Translations under genes and position numbers: made by a program
Notes under the pieces: model-generated
Told to the model about the DNA's origin: nothing
Seen by the model: only the letters and a program-made list of their open reading frames with translations
The model's database searches: none
Shown here: positions 51,839 through 61,853 of the stretch, piece by piece
Layout of the letters: each line of letters starts with the position of its first letter
How positions within the stretch are numbered: position 1 is the first letter of the stretch
NCBI RefSeq assembly: GCF_004366355.1
Contig: NZ_SODV01000001.1
Location: 3,162,001-3,226,000 of the forward strand
DNA from: Dinghuibacter silviterrae
GTDB taxonomy: Bacteria; Bacteroidota; Bacteroidia; Chitinophagales; Chitinophagaceae
Length of the DNA stretch: 64,000 nt
Direction of reading: 5' to 3'

Positions 51839-53001
51839 GCGTTTAGGTATACTTGAAGCGTTTGCCGGGCCGCCTCGTCCCAGGAAAAGCGATCCAGGTT
51901 CCGGGTAGCGCGGTCCACGAGGACGGACCGCAAACCGCTGACCTGTTCGAGCGGGCCCTCCAGGCTTTCCGCAGCGCGGGGGTCGAAATACAGGGCCGCG
52001 TCCCCCATGATCTCGCGAAAAACGGGTATGTCGGAACACAAGACCGGGCACCCGGCCGCCGCCGCTTCCAACAACGGGATGCCAAAGCCCTCGTCGAGCG
52101 AGGGGAAAACGAAGCACAAGGCGTGGCGGTACAACCGATACAATTCCTCGTCGGTGGTGCCGGTCAGCCAGTCGGTGAGGGGCGCCAGCCGCAGGCGCTC
52201 CACTTGCTGCAACTCGTCAGGGAGTGGGGCGGGCCCCACCACCTTTATGCGGACGCCGTGCCGGCGCGCAAAGGGGGCGACGCCGTCGGCAAACAATGCG
52301 AAATTTTTATAGGACGACCGCAGACCCACATAGAGAAGGTACGGCTGGCCGTTTCCGGAGGACGCGGCGGTCGCCCCGGTCGCCGCGGAGGCCGCTGAGG
52401 CCGCGAGCAGCATGTGGCCGGCGGCAGCCTCGGACGCCGCGGACGCGGCGCGCGCGGGGGGGGCAGAGCGCGCTGCAAAGCGCTCAAAATGATCCGGCCG
52501 CCCATGCGGAATCACACTCACGCGACTCTCCGGCACATCATAATATTCCAAAAGCCCCGCCTTCGTCGCCTCCGAAATAGCAATGATATGCGCCGCCCGG
52601 GGGATCAAATTCTTTTTCCTAGCCACCAGCTCCCGCCCCCGCGCGTCCATAAAGAACCGCTCCGGGATCACGTCGTGTATGGTGAGCACAAACGGCGGCA
52701 ACCGCCGGGCGGACAAAAAGTAGTTATCGTAGTAACTCGGGTGAAACACGTCAAACCTGCGAACGAAGGTCTTTGTCGCCGCCTGGTTGAGCGACCGCAG
52801 GACGGCCTTACCCTTCAGGTTCAGCAACCGGAACGGATCCGGAAAAAAACCAAGGTATTTATTCGAGGAGCCGAAGACCCCAAGAACCGACCGGTGCCCG
52901 GAAGCACCCCGGTTGATGGCATGGTGGATCTTCGCATGGTAGTGCGAAATCCCTCCATACCGCTGGGCCAGGAATATCTGGTAGTCGACCAGGATGTTCA
53001 T
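51835..53001 (-). CDS. GT4 glycosyltransferase with Ala-rich hinge insertion
   Basis: A 388-residue GT-B enzyme like the mannosyl/rhamnosyltransferase group: NILVDYQIFLAQRYGGISHY, FDVFHPSYYDNYFL, FVLTIHDVIPERFF, AISEATKAGLLEYYDV, then C-domain YLLYVGLRSSYKNFALF and FVFPSLDEGFGIPLLEAAAA with the EX7E motif. Residues about 176-218 (from ARSAPPARAAS to ATAASSGNG) are an Ala/Ser-rich insertion at the hinge. The ATG at 53001 overlaps the polymerase stop (ATGA). Confidence 0.9.
   Translation of the reverse strand: MNILVDYQIFLAQRYGGISHYHAKIHHAINRGASGHRSVLGVFGSSNKYLGFFPDPFRLLNLKGKAVLRSLNQAATKTFVRRFDVFHPSYYDNYFLSARRLPPFVLTIHDVIPERFFMDARGRELVARKKNLIPRAAHIIAISEATKAGLLEYYDVPESRVSVIPHGRPDHFERFAARSAPPARAASAASEAAAGHMLLAASAASAATGATAASSGNGQPYLLYVGLRSSYKNFALFADGVAPFARRHGVRIKVVGPAPLPDELQQVERLRLAPLTDWLTGTTDEELYRLYRHALCFVFPSLDEGFGIPLLEAAAAGCPVLCSDIPVFREIMGDAALYFDPRAAESLEGPLEQVSGLRSVLVDRATRNLDRFSWDEAARQTLQVYLNA
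52348..52476 (-). repeat. Ala/Ser low-complexity insertion in a GT4 gene
   Basis: GCC/GCG/GCA-rich in-frame stretch encoding about 43 mostly Ala/Ser/Gly residues with loose AASA repeats. It lies between the two Rossmann domains of the enzyme. Confidence 0.7.
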
Positions 53002-54290
53002 AGGGAGGCTTTCCACTGTTTATAGGTGTTCCCGCCGATGACCATGAGGAGGACCATGAGCAGTTGCATACGGAAGTCGAAGATCATGGCGGGGTCTACG
53101 GCGTTGTTGATAAATACGCACAACAAAGCGCCGAAGACGGGTACGCCGAGCACGAATTTCTTATTCCGGAGCCCGGCACGGAAGACCTCAAAACTGTTGC
53201 GGGTAAAGAGCACCAGATACATCAAATACACGCTGAAACAAAGGGCGCCGAAGGTAAACAACAGGGTGAGGTAAAAGCTTTCCACGTGGCCGGGGACCGT
53301 CGTGAGGATGTCGTTTTGCATATTGCGCCAGCCGTAGCGGTAGAGTTCCATGTTGAGGTTGCCGGGGCCGGCGCCGAACAGCGGGTGGTCGAGCCATACA
53401 TTGTAGCCGACGTTCCAGAGCGCGAGGCGGCCGCCCTTGAAGTCCGTGCCGGTGTCGTTGACCCGGCTGAGGATGGGGCTGTTTTCGATCAGGGTGGGGA
53501 GGTAGATAAAACCCGCGGCGAGCACGACCACGGCGGCGGCGGCAATAAGGCCTCTTTTCGCCCGGCTGACGGTGAGGAAATACATCAGGCCGATACAACC
53601 GAGAAAGGCGACCGTCGCCGTCCGGGAAATGGTAAACGTGATGCCGGCGAGCCCCGCGCCGATGATGACCCAGGTAAAGACCCGGCTCCGGCGGACAAAG
53701 GCGGCGTAGCCGTACATCAGCACGCCGACCACGGACAGGTAAAACGAAAAGGTGAGGGCGTTGCCGAAGGGCCCCCATACCCGGAGCATGTCGAGGCCGT
53801 CGTCGTCACCGGTATAGGCGGTATTGGCGTTGAGTTCTTCGGGTTTGAAGATGTCGAAGTCGGAAATCCGCAGGAACTGCATGGTTGCGATAAAGACCGA
53901 TACCAGGAAACCGGCGAGCAGCCCTTTGTAGAGGCTGTCGAGGGTGGACTCCAGGAAGCATATTTCCGCGAGGAGGTAGTAGATCCCCCCCACGATCAGG
54001 ATGGTGGTAAACTGGGCGATGCCGACGTTGGTGACGAGGTTAAAGGCGCTGGACACAAACGTCAGGAGCGCAAACGCCAGGTAGTATTTGGCAAAACCAG
54101 GCAATTTATTGCGATGGGGGTTCAACTGGAAATAGGACTTGCCCAAAAACAAGTACAGGAAGACCAACAACCCCAGGACCTGTTTCTCATTCCCCAGGGT
54201 ATGGCCGGTCTTCGCCCAGGCGCCGAAAAAAGGAAGGGCGGCGCCAAACAAAAACGCGAACATATCCACGATGCGGACCTTGGTCTTCAT
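52998..54290 (-). CDS. O-antigen ligase/polymerase (Wzy-like)
   Basis: A 430-residue protein with about ten to twelve hydrophobic helices (FLFGAALPFFGAWAK; LNVTNVGIAQFTTILIVGGI-like segments; VVVLAAGFIYLPTLIE) and a larger periplasmic loop after the FKGGRLALWNVGYNVWLDHP segment, ending GAGPGNLNMELYRYGW with the family's conserved glycine-rich site. This is the O-antigen ligase/Wzy_C family. In this operon it most likely polymerises lipid-linked repeat units at the periplasmic side. Confidence 0.88.
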   Translation of the reverse strand: MKTKVRIVDMFAFLFGAALPFFGAWAKTGHTLGNEKQVLGLLVFLYLFLGKSYFQLNPHRNKLPGFAKYYLAFALLTFVSSAFNLVTNVGIAQFTTILIVGGIYYLLAEICFLESTLDSLYKGLLAGFLVSVFIATMQFLRISDFDIFKPEELNANTAYTGDDDGLDMLRVWGPFGNALTFSFYLSVVGVLMYGYAAFVRRSRVFTWVIIGAGLAGITFTISRTATVAFLGCIGLMYFLTVSRAKRGLIAAAAVVVLAAGFIYLPTLIENSPILSRVNDTGTDFKGGRLALWNVGYNVWLDHPLFGAGPGNLNMELYRYGWRNMQNDILTTVPGHVESFYLTLLFTFGALCFSVYLMYLVLFTRNSFEVFRAGLRNKKFVLGVPVFGALLCVFINNAVDPAMIFDFRMQLLMVLLMVIGGNTYKQWKASL

Positions 54291-55204
54291 TTGTATAAAC
54301 CTACGATGGAGAACAGTTTTCGGCGAACCTTATACAGAAAGCTGGTTTTATAGACGAAGTGTTGGGAGAACGAATATAGGTCCCCCTCATAGTTCGGGAC
54401 GATCAGGTCCACGTCCCGGATACCGCCCTCCAGACCCACGAGCGGTTTGCCCGATACGGTGGGGTTAAAGGATTTTGTATGGGTGGCGTGTTCGTCGAAG
54501 CCGATGTTTGAGACCAGGTTGGTGTTGGGCATGATGCTGACACCGTTATTTTTCCATACCGAAAAAACCCACTGGTAATCCCAGGTGTCGATGAGTCCTT
54601 TTTTTGTTTTTGAAAAGGCATCCAGCCAGTACTCCGAAGAGCCTTTGGGGGTGATGACGCTTTGCTCCAGTTTTTGTTCGAAAAATTCCTCCAGGCCCTG
54701 CATCCCGATGTCGTATTTCTTCCAGGCCCTGGCCCAACTGGCCCAACCCCAGACGTGGCAGACCTTTGAGAAATAATAAGAACCCGGGCCGCGCCGGTGG
54801 CCGTCCTGGAAATTGACGCCGTTGATGTGCATCACCGAAGTGTCGTCGCGGTAGCGGTCGAGCAACCAGGCGCAGTAGGAGAAAAAAGAAGGGTCGGGGA
54901 GACAGTCGTCTTCCAGGATGATCCCCTCGGGCTCGTGTTCGAAGAACCAGGTGATCGCGGAGCTGACGGCCTTTTTGCACCCCAGGTTTTCTTCGCGGAT
55001 CAGGCGGTAGACGGTACAGTCCCAGTCGATGGTATCAAACAGTTTTTTTGTGTCGGCTACACGCGCCGTGTCGTCTGCCCTGCCGGCCCGGGGGCCGTCG
55101 ATGGCGATGTACAACCGGGCCGGTTTGGCCTGGCGGACGGCGTTCAAGACCTGGGCGGCGTGTTGGGGCCTGTTAAAGGCGATCATCAGGATCGGTGGCG
55201 TCAT
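54287..55204 (-). CDS. GT-A type glycosyltransferase (copy 2)
   Basis: A 305-residue transferase: PPILMIAFNRPQHAAQVLNA, ENLGCKKAVSSAITWFFEHE, GIILEDDCLPDPSFFSYCAW with an EDD metal-site motif, HVWGWASWARAWKKYD, and a late SNIGFDEHATHT. Sister of the 293-residue gene at 41905-42786, which carries the same anchors in the same order. Cytosolic, adds one residue of the repeat unit; donor unknown. Its start shares one base with the flippase stop (TAATG). Confidence 0.87.
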   Translation of the reverse strand: MTPPILMIAFNRPQHAAQVLNAVRQAKPARLYIAIDGPRAGRADDTARVADTKKLFDTIDWDCTVYRLIREENLGCKKAVSSAITWFFEHEPEGIILEDDCLPDPSFFSYCAWLLDRYRDDTSVMHINGVNFQDGHRRGPGSYYFSKVCHVWGWASWARAWKKYDIGMQGLEEFFEQKLEQSVITPKGSSEYWLDAFSKTKKGLIDTWDYQWVFSVWKNNGVSIMPNTNLVSNIGFDEHATHTKSFNPTVSGKPLVGLEGGIRDVDLIVPNYEGDLYSFSQHFVYKTSFLYKVRRKLFSIVGLYK

Positions 55205-56532
55205 TACAGGTAGTTTTTCGAAGACGGCTTGAAGAACACGAGGAACGACTTCGCCTGCAGGATAAACAGCTCCCGGGTTTGTTTGATGAACACGTTCGAG
55301 AGCACGGCCGCAAAAAGCTGCGCGATACAGGTGGCGATGGCGGCGCCCATGCTGAGGTACCTGGGGATCAACACCAGGTTCAGGACGATGTTGACAAAAA
55401 GACCGGTCATGGTAAAGATCAGGATGTACCGGGTACAGTTCCGGATGATGTACCAGTTGCTGGCGCCGACGCCTAAGAACACAAAGACCCCCGTCCAGAT
55501 GTGTACCGACAGGATCTGCCCGATGCCCGCAAAACGCGCCCCGTACAGGAAATGCGTGATGGGGCCGGAGAAAACGGTAAAAAACAACGCGACGCTCACG
55601 GATATGGTCGTCAGGATGTTAAACAGTTTCTGATACCCCTCCCGGAAGGCGTCCTCGCCCCGCTCCCGCATCTTGACGATGGACGGGTAGACCGATATGG
55701 AAATCGCCCCCGCGACAAAGTAGTGGATCTCGCTGATCCGGACCACGGCGCTGTACCGGCCCACCTCTGCGTACCCCGCCAGCGACTTCAGCATGAGCTG
55801 GTCCAGCCGCATATAGAGCATGATAAAAAGGTCGGAGATGATCAGCGGCCAGGACAGTTTAAGGGTCTTCCGGGCAAACTCCCAGTTGAAATACCACCCG
55901 GCCGTCGTCTGTTTGGAGATCCGGAAGTAAAACAGCACCAGGATAAACGTACCCAAGATCGTTTCCGCGATGGTCAGGCTTGTAAACTGGATGATCGTAA
56001 AACCTAAGTATAACCCGATGGCCTTGACGATGTTGATGATCAGGTAGGCGGTCGACTTGGCGATCACCGTGTTTTTGGACTCTACCCGGGACTGGTTGAA
56101 CAGGTCGAACAGGTCCTGGCCCTGGAGGATACACTGGGCCGACAGGATGATCAGGAGGATCCGCGTCACCTGGTCGTCGTGCATGGTGAGCGAAAAACAA
56201 TAAATCGCCAGCATCGTCAACGCTCCCGAACACAGCTTCAGGATCAAGGCCGTGAAGAGGATGTCGCCCCGCTTGGGGTACTTGATCATCTCTGTCAGGA
56301 CGATATTGTTCATCCCCAGGTTGACCAAGGGGATGGACAAACCGATGATGCTGCCGGCATAGTTGAACTTTCCGAAGTCGATGGGTCCCAGGTACCGGGT
56401 GACCCAGACACCGACGACCAGGCTGCCCAGGAGACGGATGACTTTATCGAGAACGACCCAAAAAGAGTTGAAAATGATTTTTTGCTTGGTCTTGAGCCTG
56501 TAGAATACAGACAAGGCAGCTTCCATGGCCAT
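55204..56532 (-). CDS. Oligosaccharide flippase (Wzx-like)
   Basis: A 442-residue membrane protein with about 12-14 helices and the polysaccharide-biosynthesis flippase start KIIFNSFWVVLDKVIRLLGS, followed by VVGVWVTRYLGPIDFGKFNY. Such MATE-like transporters move undecaprenyl-linked repeat units to the periplasmic face. The protein may begin at M1 (56532) or at the second methionine (56526); the sequence does not decide. It sits 7 nt after wzc. Confidence 0.9.
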   Translation of the reverse strand: MAMEAALSVFYRLKTKQKIIFNSFWVVLDKVIRLLGSLVVGVWVTRYLGPIDFGKFNYAGSIIGLSIPLVNLGMNNIVLTEMIKYPKRGDILFTALILKLCSGALTMLAIYCFSLTMHDDQVTRILLIILSAQCILQGQDLFDLFNQSRVESKNTVIAKSTAYLIINIVKAIGLYLGFTIIQFTSLTIAETILGTFILVLFYFRISKQTTAGWYFNWEFARKTLKLSWPLIISDLFIMLYMRLDQLMLKSLAGYAEVGRYSAVVRISEIHYFVAGAISISVYPSIVKMRERGEDAFREGYQKLFNILTTISVSVALFFTVFSGPITHFLYGARFAGIGQILSVHIWTGVFVFLGVGASNWYIIRNCTRYILIFTMTGLFVNIVLNLVLIPRYLSMGAAIATCIAQLFAAVLSNVFIKQTRELFILQAKSFLVFFKPSSKNYL

Positions 56533-56539
56533 ATAATGG

Positions 56540-58891
56540 TCAGTTTACGTTGTTGACTTTCTTGCGTTTTTTCTTCTTGCCCTGGCCGTTTTCGCCGTAT
56601 CCATAGTTGTACGAATACCCGTAGCCGTAAGCGTATCCGTACCTGCCCAGCCCCCGGCTCTTGATCCCGTTAAAGATGATGCCCATGTTCTTCAAACCGT
56701 GCAACCGGATGTTGGCGTCGAGCACCTTGATGCTGGACTTCGGCGTGACGGCGTGCCGGACGACGTACAGGTTCGCGTGGCAAAGCGGGGCGATCAGGTA
56801 GCTGTCCGTAACGGGGTTGATGGGGGGGGAGTCGATAATGATGTAGTCAAAGATCGTGTCGAGGTAGTCCAACAGGGCCGCGACGCGCTCACCCGAGATC
56901 AGCTCGGAGGGGTTGGGCGGTATGGGCCCGGACGGAATCAAAAAGAGGTTCTTGTGCACGCTGGTGCTTTTGATGATCTCGTCCCCTTCCTTCTGCCCGA
57001 TCAGGTAGTTGGTGATCCCCACTTCCCGCGAAATCCCAAACGCCTTGGAGACCGCGGGTCTTCTCAGGTCCAGCTCCAGGAGCACGACCTTTTTGTCCGA
57101 CATCGCGAGCGCATGGGCGAGGTTGGACGAGACATAGCTCTTGCCTTCACCGCTGATGCTCGATGTCACGAGGATGCGTTTTTTCTTGCTGTTGATCCCC
57201 AGGTAGGTGAGGGTGGTCCGGAGCTGCCGGAACTGTTCCGCCACGACGCTCCGGCCGCCGTCCGCAGCGGCAAAGTGCTGGTGGGACCCATCATAGATGA
57301 CCTCGGCCACGACGGGGACGGTGGTCATGGACTCGATTTCCTTGCGGAAGATGATATTTTGGTTAAAGACCTCGCGGATGGCGACGTACACCACACCCAG
57401 CCCCAGCCCTACGATCAACGCAAAAGCATAAATGATCATGCTCTTCGGGCTGACCGGCGCGCCGCTGGCTTCCGCGTCGTCGATGATGCGGGTGTCGGAG
57501 ACCGCGGAATTATAGGACAGGGCCGTTTCCTCCCTTTTCTGCAGCAGGAAAGAATAGATGCCGTTTTCGATCGTCTGCGTTCTGCTGATGCTGAGCAGCC
57601 CGCGTTCCTTGGCGGGGAGGCCCTGCAGGATCGAGGCGTATTTGCTGCTTGTGCCTTCCAGGGCGGTTTTGGCGGAGAGCAGGTTGGTGCGCTGGTTCTG
57701 GATGTTTTCGAGGATGTTGGGTTTCATCCGGTCGATCTGGCTTTGCAGCGTCAGGAGCATCGGGTTGTTCTCCGCCGTCGTTTTCCGGAGACCGGCGTAC
57801 TGCGCTTCCAGGGCGTAGAGTTGTTGCAGGAGCGCCGCCAGTACCGGGTCGTCGACCCCAAAGGTGGAGGGCACGAGCCCGGGTTCGTTGGACTTGGACT
57901 TGATGTACTGCTCGATCTGGTCCATGACTGCCAGTTGTACGTTGACCTGGCTTAGTTTCTGGTCGTTGTCCCCCACGCTTTCCAGGTAGGCTTCTCCCTG
58001 CGCGCTCAGGTCGACGATGCCCGTCCGGGCCTTGTACCGCTCGATCCCGCGCTCTACGGAGTCCAGCTCGCCCGTCACCAGGCCCAGCCGCTCGTTGATG
58101 AATTTCAGGGTATTGGCCGCCAGCGCATTTTTGTCGTAGATGGCCGCCTTCTGGTAGACGTCGATGAGGTTGTTCAGGATGATCTCGCCCCGCGTGGGTA
58201 CCGGGTCCTTGTAAGTCAGGTCGATGACCGAGGACAACTTGGTGGCCTGGCTGGCCGTCAGGTTATGGAGGACCCCTTCGGCCGTTGACTTTACGCTGAT
58301 CAGGGAAAAAAACAAGGGCTTTTTCTCCACCGGCGCCACGTAGTTGGGGTTGGGGATGAAGCGCAGGACACCGATGCTGTCGTAGACCCATTCATTCAAC
58401 GGGTAGCGCTTCCCGTGTAAGATGACCTTTTTGTCCGCGCTGTCGTAGCTAAAGTATTCCTTCTTCCGTTCCACCAGCGAATCCGGGTTGGGCACCTGGA
58501 TGATCACCGGCGAAAAGATATATCCCGACACCGACTTGATCTTCCCCTCGTAGGTCACCGGGGCGTACAGGGACAGGTTCCGGACCACTTCCCGCATCAG
58601 TACCCGGGACTGGATCACCTCGATTTCGTTCTCGACAAACTTCTTCGATCCAAAAAGGTCCAGTTGCTCCATCAGGTTCTGGTCGTCGACCCCCTTTTTC
58701 TCATCCTTGACGAGGAAAGACGCCTTGACTTCGTAGATCGGGGTCGCGTACCGGAGGTATATTTTGGCGACGATCCCACACACGACGATGGAAGCCACGA
58801 AAAGGGGCCAATAGGGCAGGTACTTGAACAAAATCTGGACAAAAACATTTTCGTCCTCGTCTTGCCTGTTGGGGCGGCGGAAAGTGCGCAT
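56540..58891 (-). CDS. wzc: Polysaccharide co-polymerase/BY-kinase (Wzc-like) with tyrosine-rich tail
   Basis: A 783-residue inner-membrane protein controlling chain length and export. Order: short cytosolic start, membrane helix at about 26-44, Wzz domain (KASFLVKDEKKGVDDQNLME; ENEIEVIQSRVLMREVVRNL), periplasmic coiled coil to about 450, the second helix (MIIYAFALIVGLGLGVVYVA), then a cytosolic kinase with Walker A SSISGEGKSYVSSNLA near residue 585, VLLELDLRRPAVSK as Walker A', and IIIDSPPINPVTD as Walker B. The tail RYGYAYGYGYSYNYGYG has eight alternating tyrosines for autophosphorylation, followed by GKKKKRKK. No separate phosphatase gene is in the operon. Confidence 0.94.
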   Translation of the reverse strand: MRTFRRPNRQDEDENVFVQILFKYLPYWPLFVASIVVCGIVAKIYLRYATPIYEVKASFLVKDEKKGVDDQNLMEQLDLFGSKKFVENEIEVIQSRVLMREVVRNLSLYAPVTYEGKIKSVSGYIFSPVIIQVPNPDSLVERKKEYFSYDSADKKVILHGKRYPLNEWVYDSIGVLRFIPNPNYVAPVEKKPLFFSLISVKSTAEGVLHNLTASQATKLSSVIDLTYKDPVPTRGEIILNNLIDVYQKAAIYDKNALAANTLKFINERLGLVTGELDSVERGIERYKARTGIVDLSAQGEAYLESVGDNDQKLSQVNVQLAVMDQIEQYIKSKSNEPGLVPSTFGVDDPVLAALLQQLYALEAQYAGLRKTTAENNPMLLTLQSQIDRMKPNILENIQNQRTNLLSAKTALEGTSSKYASILQGLPAKERGLLSISRTQTIENGIYSFLLQKREETALSYNSAVSDTRIIDDAEASGAPVSPKSMIIYAFALIVGLGLGVVYVAIREVFNQNIIFRKEIESMTTVPVVAEVIYDGSHQHFAAADGGRSVVAEQFRQLRTTLTYLGINSKKKRILVTSSISGEGKSYVSSNLAHALAMSDKKVVLLELDLRRPAVSKAFGISREVGITNYLIGQKEGDEIIKSTSVHKNLFLIPSGPIPPNPSELISGERVAALLDYLDTIFDYIIIDSPPINPVTDSYLIAPLCHANLYVVRHAVTPKSSIKVLDANIRLHGLKNMGIIFNGIKSRGLGRYGYAYGYGYSYNYGYGENGQGKKKKRKKVNNVN

Positions 58892-58894
58892 GGT

Positions 58895-59749
58895 CTACTT
58901 GTGGTTGAATACAAAATAGCTGACGATGATGGCCAAGAGGGACAAGGCGCTCAGGAAAATCGGCAGCAGCTGTTGGGAACGGCCGGCGCTCGCGATTTTT
59001 GCCTTGTTCGGTTCTACGTAGATCACATCATTCGTTTTCAAATAGTAATAAGGTGACGTCAGGATATCCGGGGAGTTCAGGTTCAGCCGCCGGACGATTT
59101 TGGCTCCGTTCTCTTCCCGGATCAGCAGGACGTTGTCCCTTTTCGCATAGACCGTCAGGTCGCCGGCCAGCCCCAGGGCCTCCAGGATGGAGATGCGCTC
59201 GCTGGTGACGTTGATGGTGCTGGGTCTCAGGACTTCCCCGAGCACCGTCACCCGGAAGTTCAAAAAGCGGACGGTCACGATGGGCGCCGTCAGCAGCTTC
59301 TGGTCTTCGAGCAGGTGGGTGAGCTCCTGTTCCAGTTGTTCCTTGGTCAGCCCCCCGGCCTTGATGCTGCCCAGCACGGGGAACTTGATGGAATCCTGCT
59401 GGTTGACCAGGTACCCCGTCATCTGGGTGTTGGTCCCCGAGGGCATGATTCCCCCGTTGGTAGCGATCTGGCTGCTGATCCCGGTCATGGCCGGGTTTGC
59501 CTGCAGGGGCGTGTTGCCCCCGTTAAAGATGGCCGTGGCTTCGGCGCTCAGGCTGGTGACCGTGATGCTCAGCAGGTCGTTGCTTTGGATGACCTGGGCC
59601 GGCGCCGTGGCCGCATTGGTAAAGACGGTATCCCGGATACCGTTAAAGTAGACGGATTTGCGTGTATCTGCGCAAGAGGAAACCAACAGAGCCAGTATAA
59701 CCGCGACGCAAGCAATCCGGAAGGTTGTTATCCGATAAGGTGCTCCCAC
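58895..59749 (-). CDS. wza: Outer-membrane polysaccharide export lipoprotein (Wza-like)
   Basis: A 284-residue export channel subunit if started at the GTG at 59749. It has the lipoprotein signal [20 protein letters not shown], the polysaccharide-export domain ([40 protein letters not shown]) and an SLBB-type domain ([40 protein letters not shown]). A C-terminal helix ([20 protein letters not shown]) crosses the outer membrane or anchors it. The only in-frame ATG (59836) would put 109 nt inside gmd and add 29 charged residues before the signal, so I prefer GTG, which overlaps gmd by 22 nt. Confidence 0.88.
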   Translation of the reverse strand: MGAPYRITTFRIACVAVILALLVSSCADTRKSVYFNGIRDTVFTNAATAPAQVIQSNDLLSITVTSLSAEATAIFNGGNTPLQANPAMTGISSQIATNGGIMPSGTNTQMTGYLVNQQDSIKFPVLGSIKAGGLTKEQLEQELTHLLEDQKLLTAPIVTVRFLNFRVTVLGEVLRPSTINVTSERISILEALGLAGDLTVYAKRDNVLLIREENGAKIVRRLNLNSPDILTSPYYYLKTNDVIYVEPNKAKIASAGRSQQLLPIFLSALSLLAIIVSYFVFNHK

Positions 59750-60825
59750 TGTGTTTTGTTGTCTTTTTTGAAGATGTCCAGATCGCTCGCCACCATTTCC
59801 TTGACGAGCATCGGCAGGTCGTATTCGGTTGTCCACCCCAGCTTGGTTTTGGCCTTGGTGGGGTCCCCGATGAGGAGTTCGACTTCCGTGGGGCGGAAAT
59901 AGGCCGGGTCTACGGCAACAACTTCTTTCCCTACCTGCAGCAGGTAGTCGGGGTTGGTCGACGCCGCCACATATCCTTTTTCCTCCACTCCTTCGCCTTT
60001 AAAGACAATGTCGACGCCGATTTCGGCAAACGCCATCTTTACAAAGTCCCGGATCGGTGTGGTGACGCCCGTGGCAATGACAAAGTCCTCGGGTTTGTCC
60101 TGTTGCAGCATGAGCCACATCGCGCGGACGTAGTCCTTGGCGTGCCCCCAGTCGCGGCGGGCGTTCAGGTTCCCTAAGTACAGCTTCTCCTGAAGCCCCA
60201 GTGCAATGGCAGCCACCGCCCGGGTAATTTTTCTCGTGACGAAGGTTTCCCCGCGCAAAGGACTTTCGTGGTTAAACAAAATGCCATTGCAGGCAAACAT
60301 GCCGTAGGCCTCCCGGTAGTTCACCGTGATCCAGTAGCCGTACAACTTCGCCACCGCGTACGGGCTGCGCGGGTAAAACGGCGTCGTTTCCTTTTGGGGA
60401 ACCTCCTGGACCAGCCCGTACAACTCCGAGGTCGAGGCCTGGTAGATCTTTGTCTTGTGGGTCATCCCCAGGAGACGGACCGCTTCCAGGACCCGGAGGG
60501 TGCCGATCGCGTCCGTATTGGCCGTGTATTCCGGTGTGTCAAAGCTCACCTTGACGTGGCTCATGGCCCCCAGGTTGTAAATTTCATCCGGCTGTGTTTC
60601 CTGTATGATGCGGATCAGGTTCGTGGAATCCGTCAGGTCCCCGTAGTGCAGCCTGAACCGGACGTTCGGCGCATGCGGGTCCTGGTACAGGTGGTCGATG
60701 CGGTCCGTATTGATCAGGGAAGACCGGCGCTTGATGCCGTGGACCATATATCCCTTTTCCAATAAAAGTTCGGCCAGATAGGCTCCGTCCTGGCCGTTGA
60801 TACCGGTGATCAGTGCTGTCTTCAT
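59728..60825 (-). CDS. gmd: GDP-mannose 4,6-dehydratase
   Basis: A 365-residue extended short-chain dehydrogenase that turns GDP-D-mannose into GDP-4-keto-6-deoxymannose. Motifs: [20 protein letters not shown] at the N-terminus, the catalytic Thr in [16 protein letters not shown] and the YxxxK pair in [30 protein letters not shown], and [12 protein letters not shown] near the end. Its start overlaps the stop of fcl (ATGA), so both steps to GDP-L-fucose are coupled. Confidence 0.95.
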   Translation of the reverse strand: MKTALITGINGQDGAYLAELLLEKGYMVHGIKRRSSLINTDRIDHLYQDPHAPNVRFRLHYGDLTDSTNLIRIIQETQPDEIYNLGAMSHVKVSFDTPEYTANTDAIGTLRVLEAVRLLGMTHKTKIYQASTSELYGLVQEVPQKETTPFYPRSPYAVAKLYGYWITVNYREAYGMFACNGILFNHESPLRGETFVTRKITRAVAAIALGLQEKLYLGNLNARRDWGHAKDYVRAMWLMLQQDKPEDFVIATGVTTPIRDFVKMAFAEIGVDIVFKGEGVEEKGYVAASTNPDYLLQVGKEVVAVDPAYFRPTEVELLIGDPTKAKTKLGWTTEYDLPMLVKEMVASDLDIFKKDNKTQWEHLIG

Positions 60826-61778
60826 GCGACTCCAGTTGCTTTTACAGTATTGTCTTTGTGTTGTAAAAAATCTTCGTACGAAAGGCGGATGCCCTCGGGG
60901 AGTTCCACCTGGTGACGCCAGCCCAAGGCGTGCAGCTTCGACACGTCCATGAGTTTGCGCGGGGTGCCGTCCGGCTTGGTGGTGTCGAAGGTTAATGCGC
61001 CTTCGAACCCGACCACTTTGGCGACCAGCTCCGCGAGTTCCTTAATGCTCAGGTCTTCACCGGTGCCGACGTTGACCAGTTCCTTCCCGTCGTATTCGTT
61101 CATCAGGAAAACGCAGGCTTCGGCCAGGTCGTCCGCGTAGAGGAATTCGCGTTTGGGCGTGCCCGTGCCCCAGATCACCACCTCTTTGTCGCCCTTGACC
61201 TTCGCCTCGTGGAACTTCCGGATCAGGGCCGGGAGGACGTGTGACTTTTGCAGGTCATAGTTGTCTCCCTTTCCGTACAGGTTCGTCGGCATGACGCTGA
61301 TGAAATTACATCCGTATTGGTCGCGATAGGCTTCACACAATTTGATCCCCGCGATCTTGGCGATCGCGTAAGGTTCGTTGGTTTCCTCCAGCGGACCCGT
61401 GAGCAGGTAGCTTTCCTTCAGGGGCTGGGGCGCCAGTTTCGGGTAGATACACGAGCTGCCCAGGAACATCAGTTTTGTTGTACTATATCGGCGCGCCGCT
61501 TCGATGATGTTCGCTTCGATGATGAGGTTGTCGTAGAGGAATTCTCCCCGGTAGGTATTGTTGGCCAGGATGCCCCCCACTTTGGCGGCGGCCAGGAAGA
61601 CGTAGGCGGGGCGTTCCTTGTCGAAAAAGTCGGCAACAGCCTGTTGGTTCCGCAGGTCCAGGTCTTTGGAGGTCCGCGTCAGCAGGTTTTTATAACCTTG
61701 TGTTTGCAGGTGCCTCAGAATGGCTCCGCCGACCATGCCCCGGTGCCCCGCGATGTAAATCTTTGCGTCTTTTTCCAT
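60822..61778 (-). CDS. fcl: GDP-L-fucose synthase
   Basis: A 318-residue epimerase/reductase (also called WcaG) that makes GDP-L-fucose from the Gmd product with NADPH. Motifs: [20 protein letters not shown], the catalytic [35 protein letters not shown] with the YxxxK pair, and [14 protein letters not shown]. The ATG at 61778 places the Rossmann strand at the start; an upstream ATG at 61835 is less likely. It is 75 nt downstream of the antiterminator gene, the largest gap within the operon. Confidence 0.95.
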   Translation of the reverse strand: MEKDAKIYIAGHRGMVGGAILRHLQTQGYKNLLTRTSKDLDLRNQQAVADFFDKERPAYVFLAAAKVGGILANNTYRGEFLYDNLIIEANIIEAARRYSTTKLMFLGSSCIYPKLAPQPLKESYLLTGPLEETNEPYAIAKIAGIKLCEAYRDQYGCNFISVMPTNLYGKGDNYDLQKSHVLPALIRKFHEAKVKGDKEVVIWGTGTPKREFLYADDLAEACVFLMNEYDGKELVNVGTGEDLSIKELAELVAKVVGFEGALTFDTTKPDGTPRKLMDVSKLHALGWRHQVELPEGIRLSYEDFLQHKDNTVKATGVA

Positions 61779-61853
61779 AGAATATGTTGTTCCCTTTGTT
61801 CCCGACCGGGCAGGCTTCGCCCACGTCAGTACCATGTTTTTATTTTTTTTACC

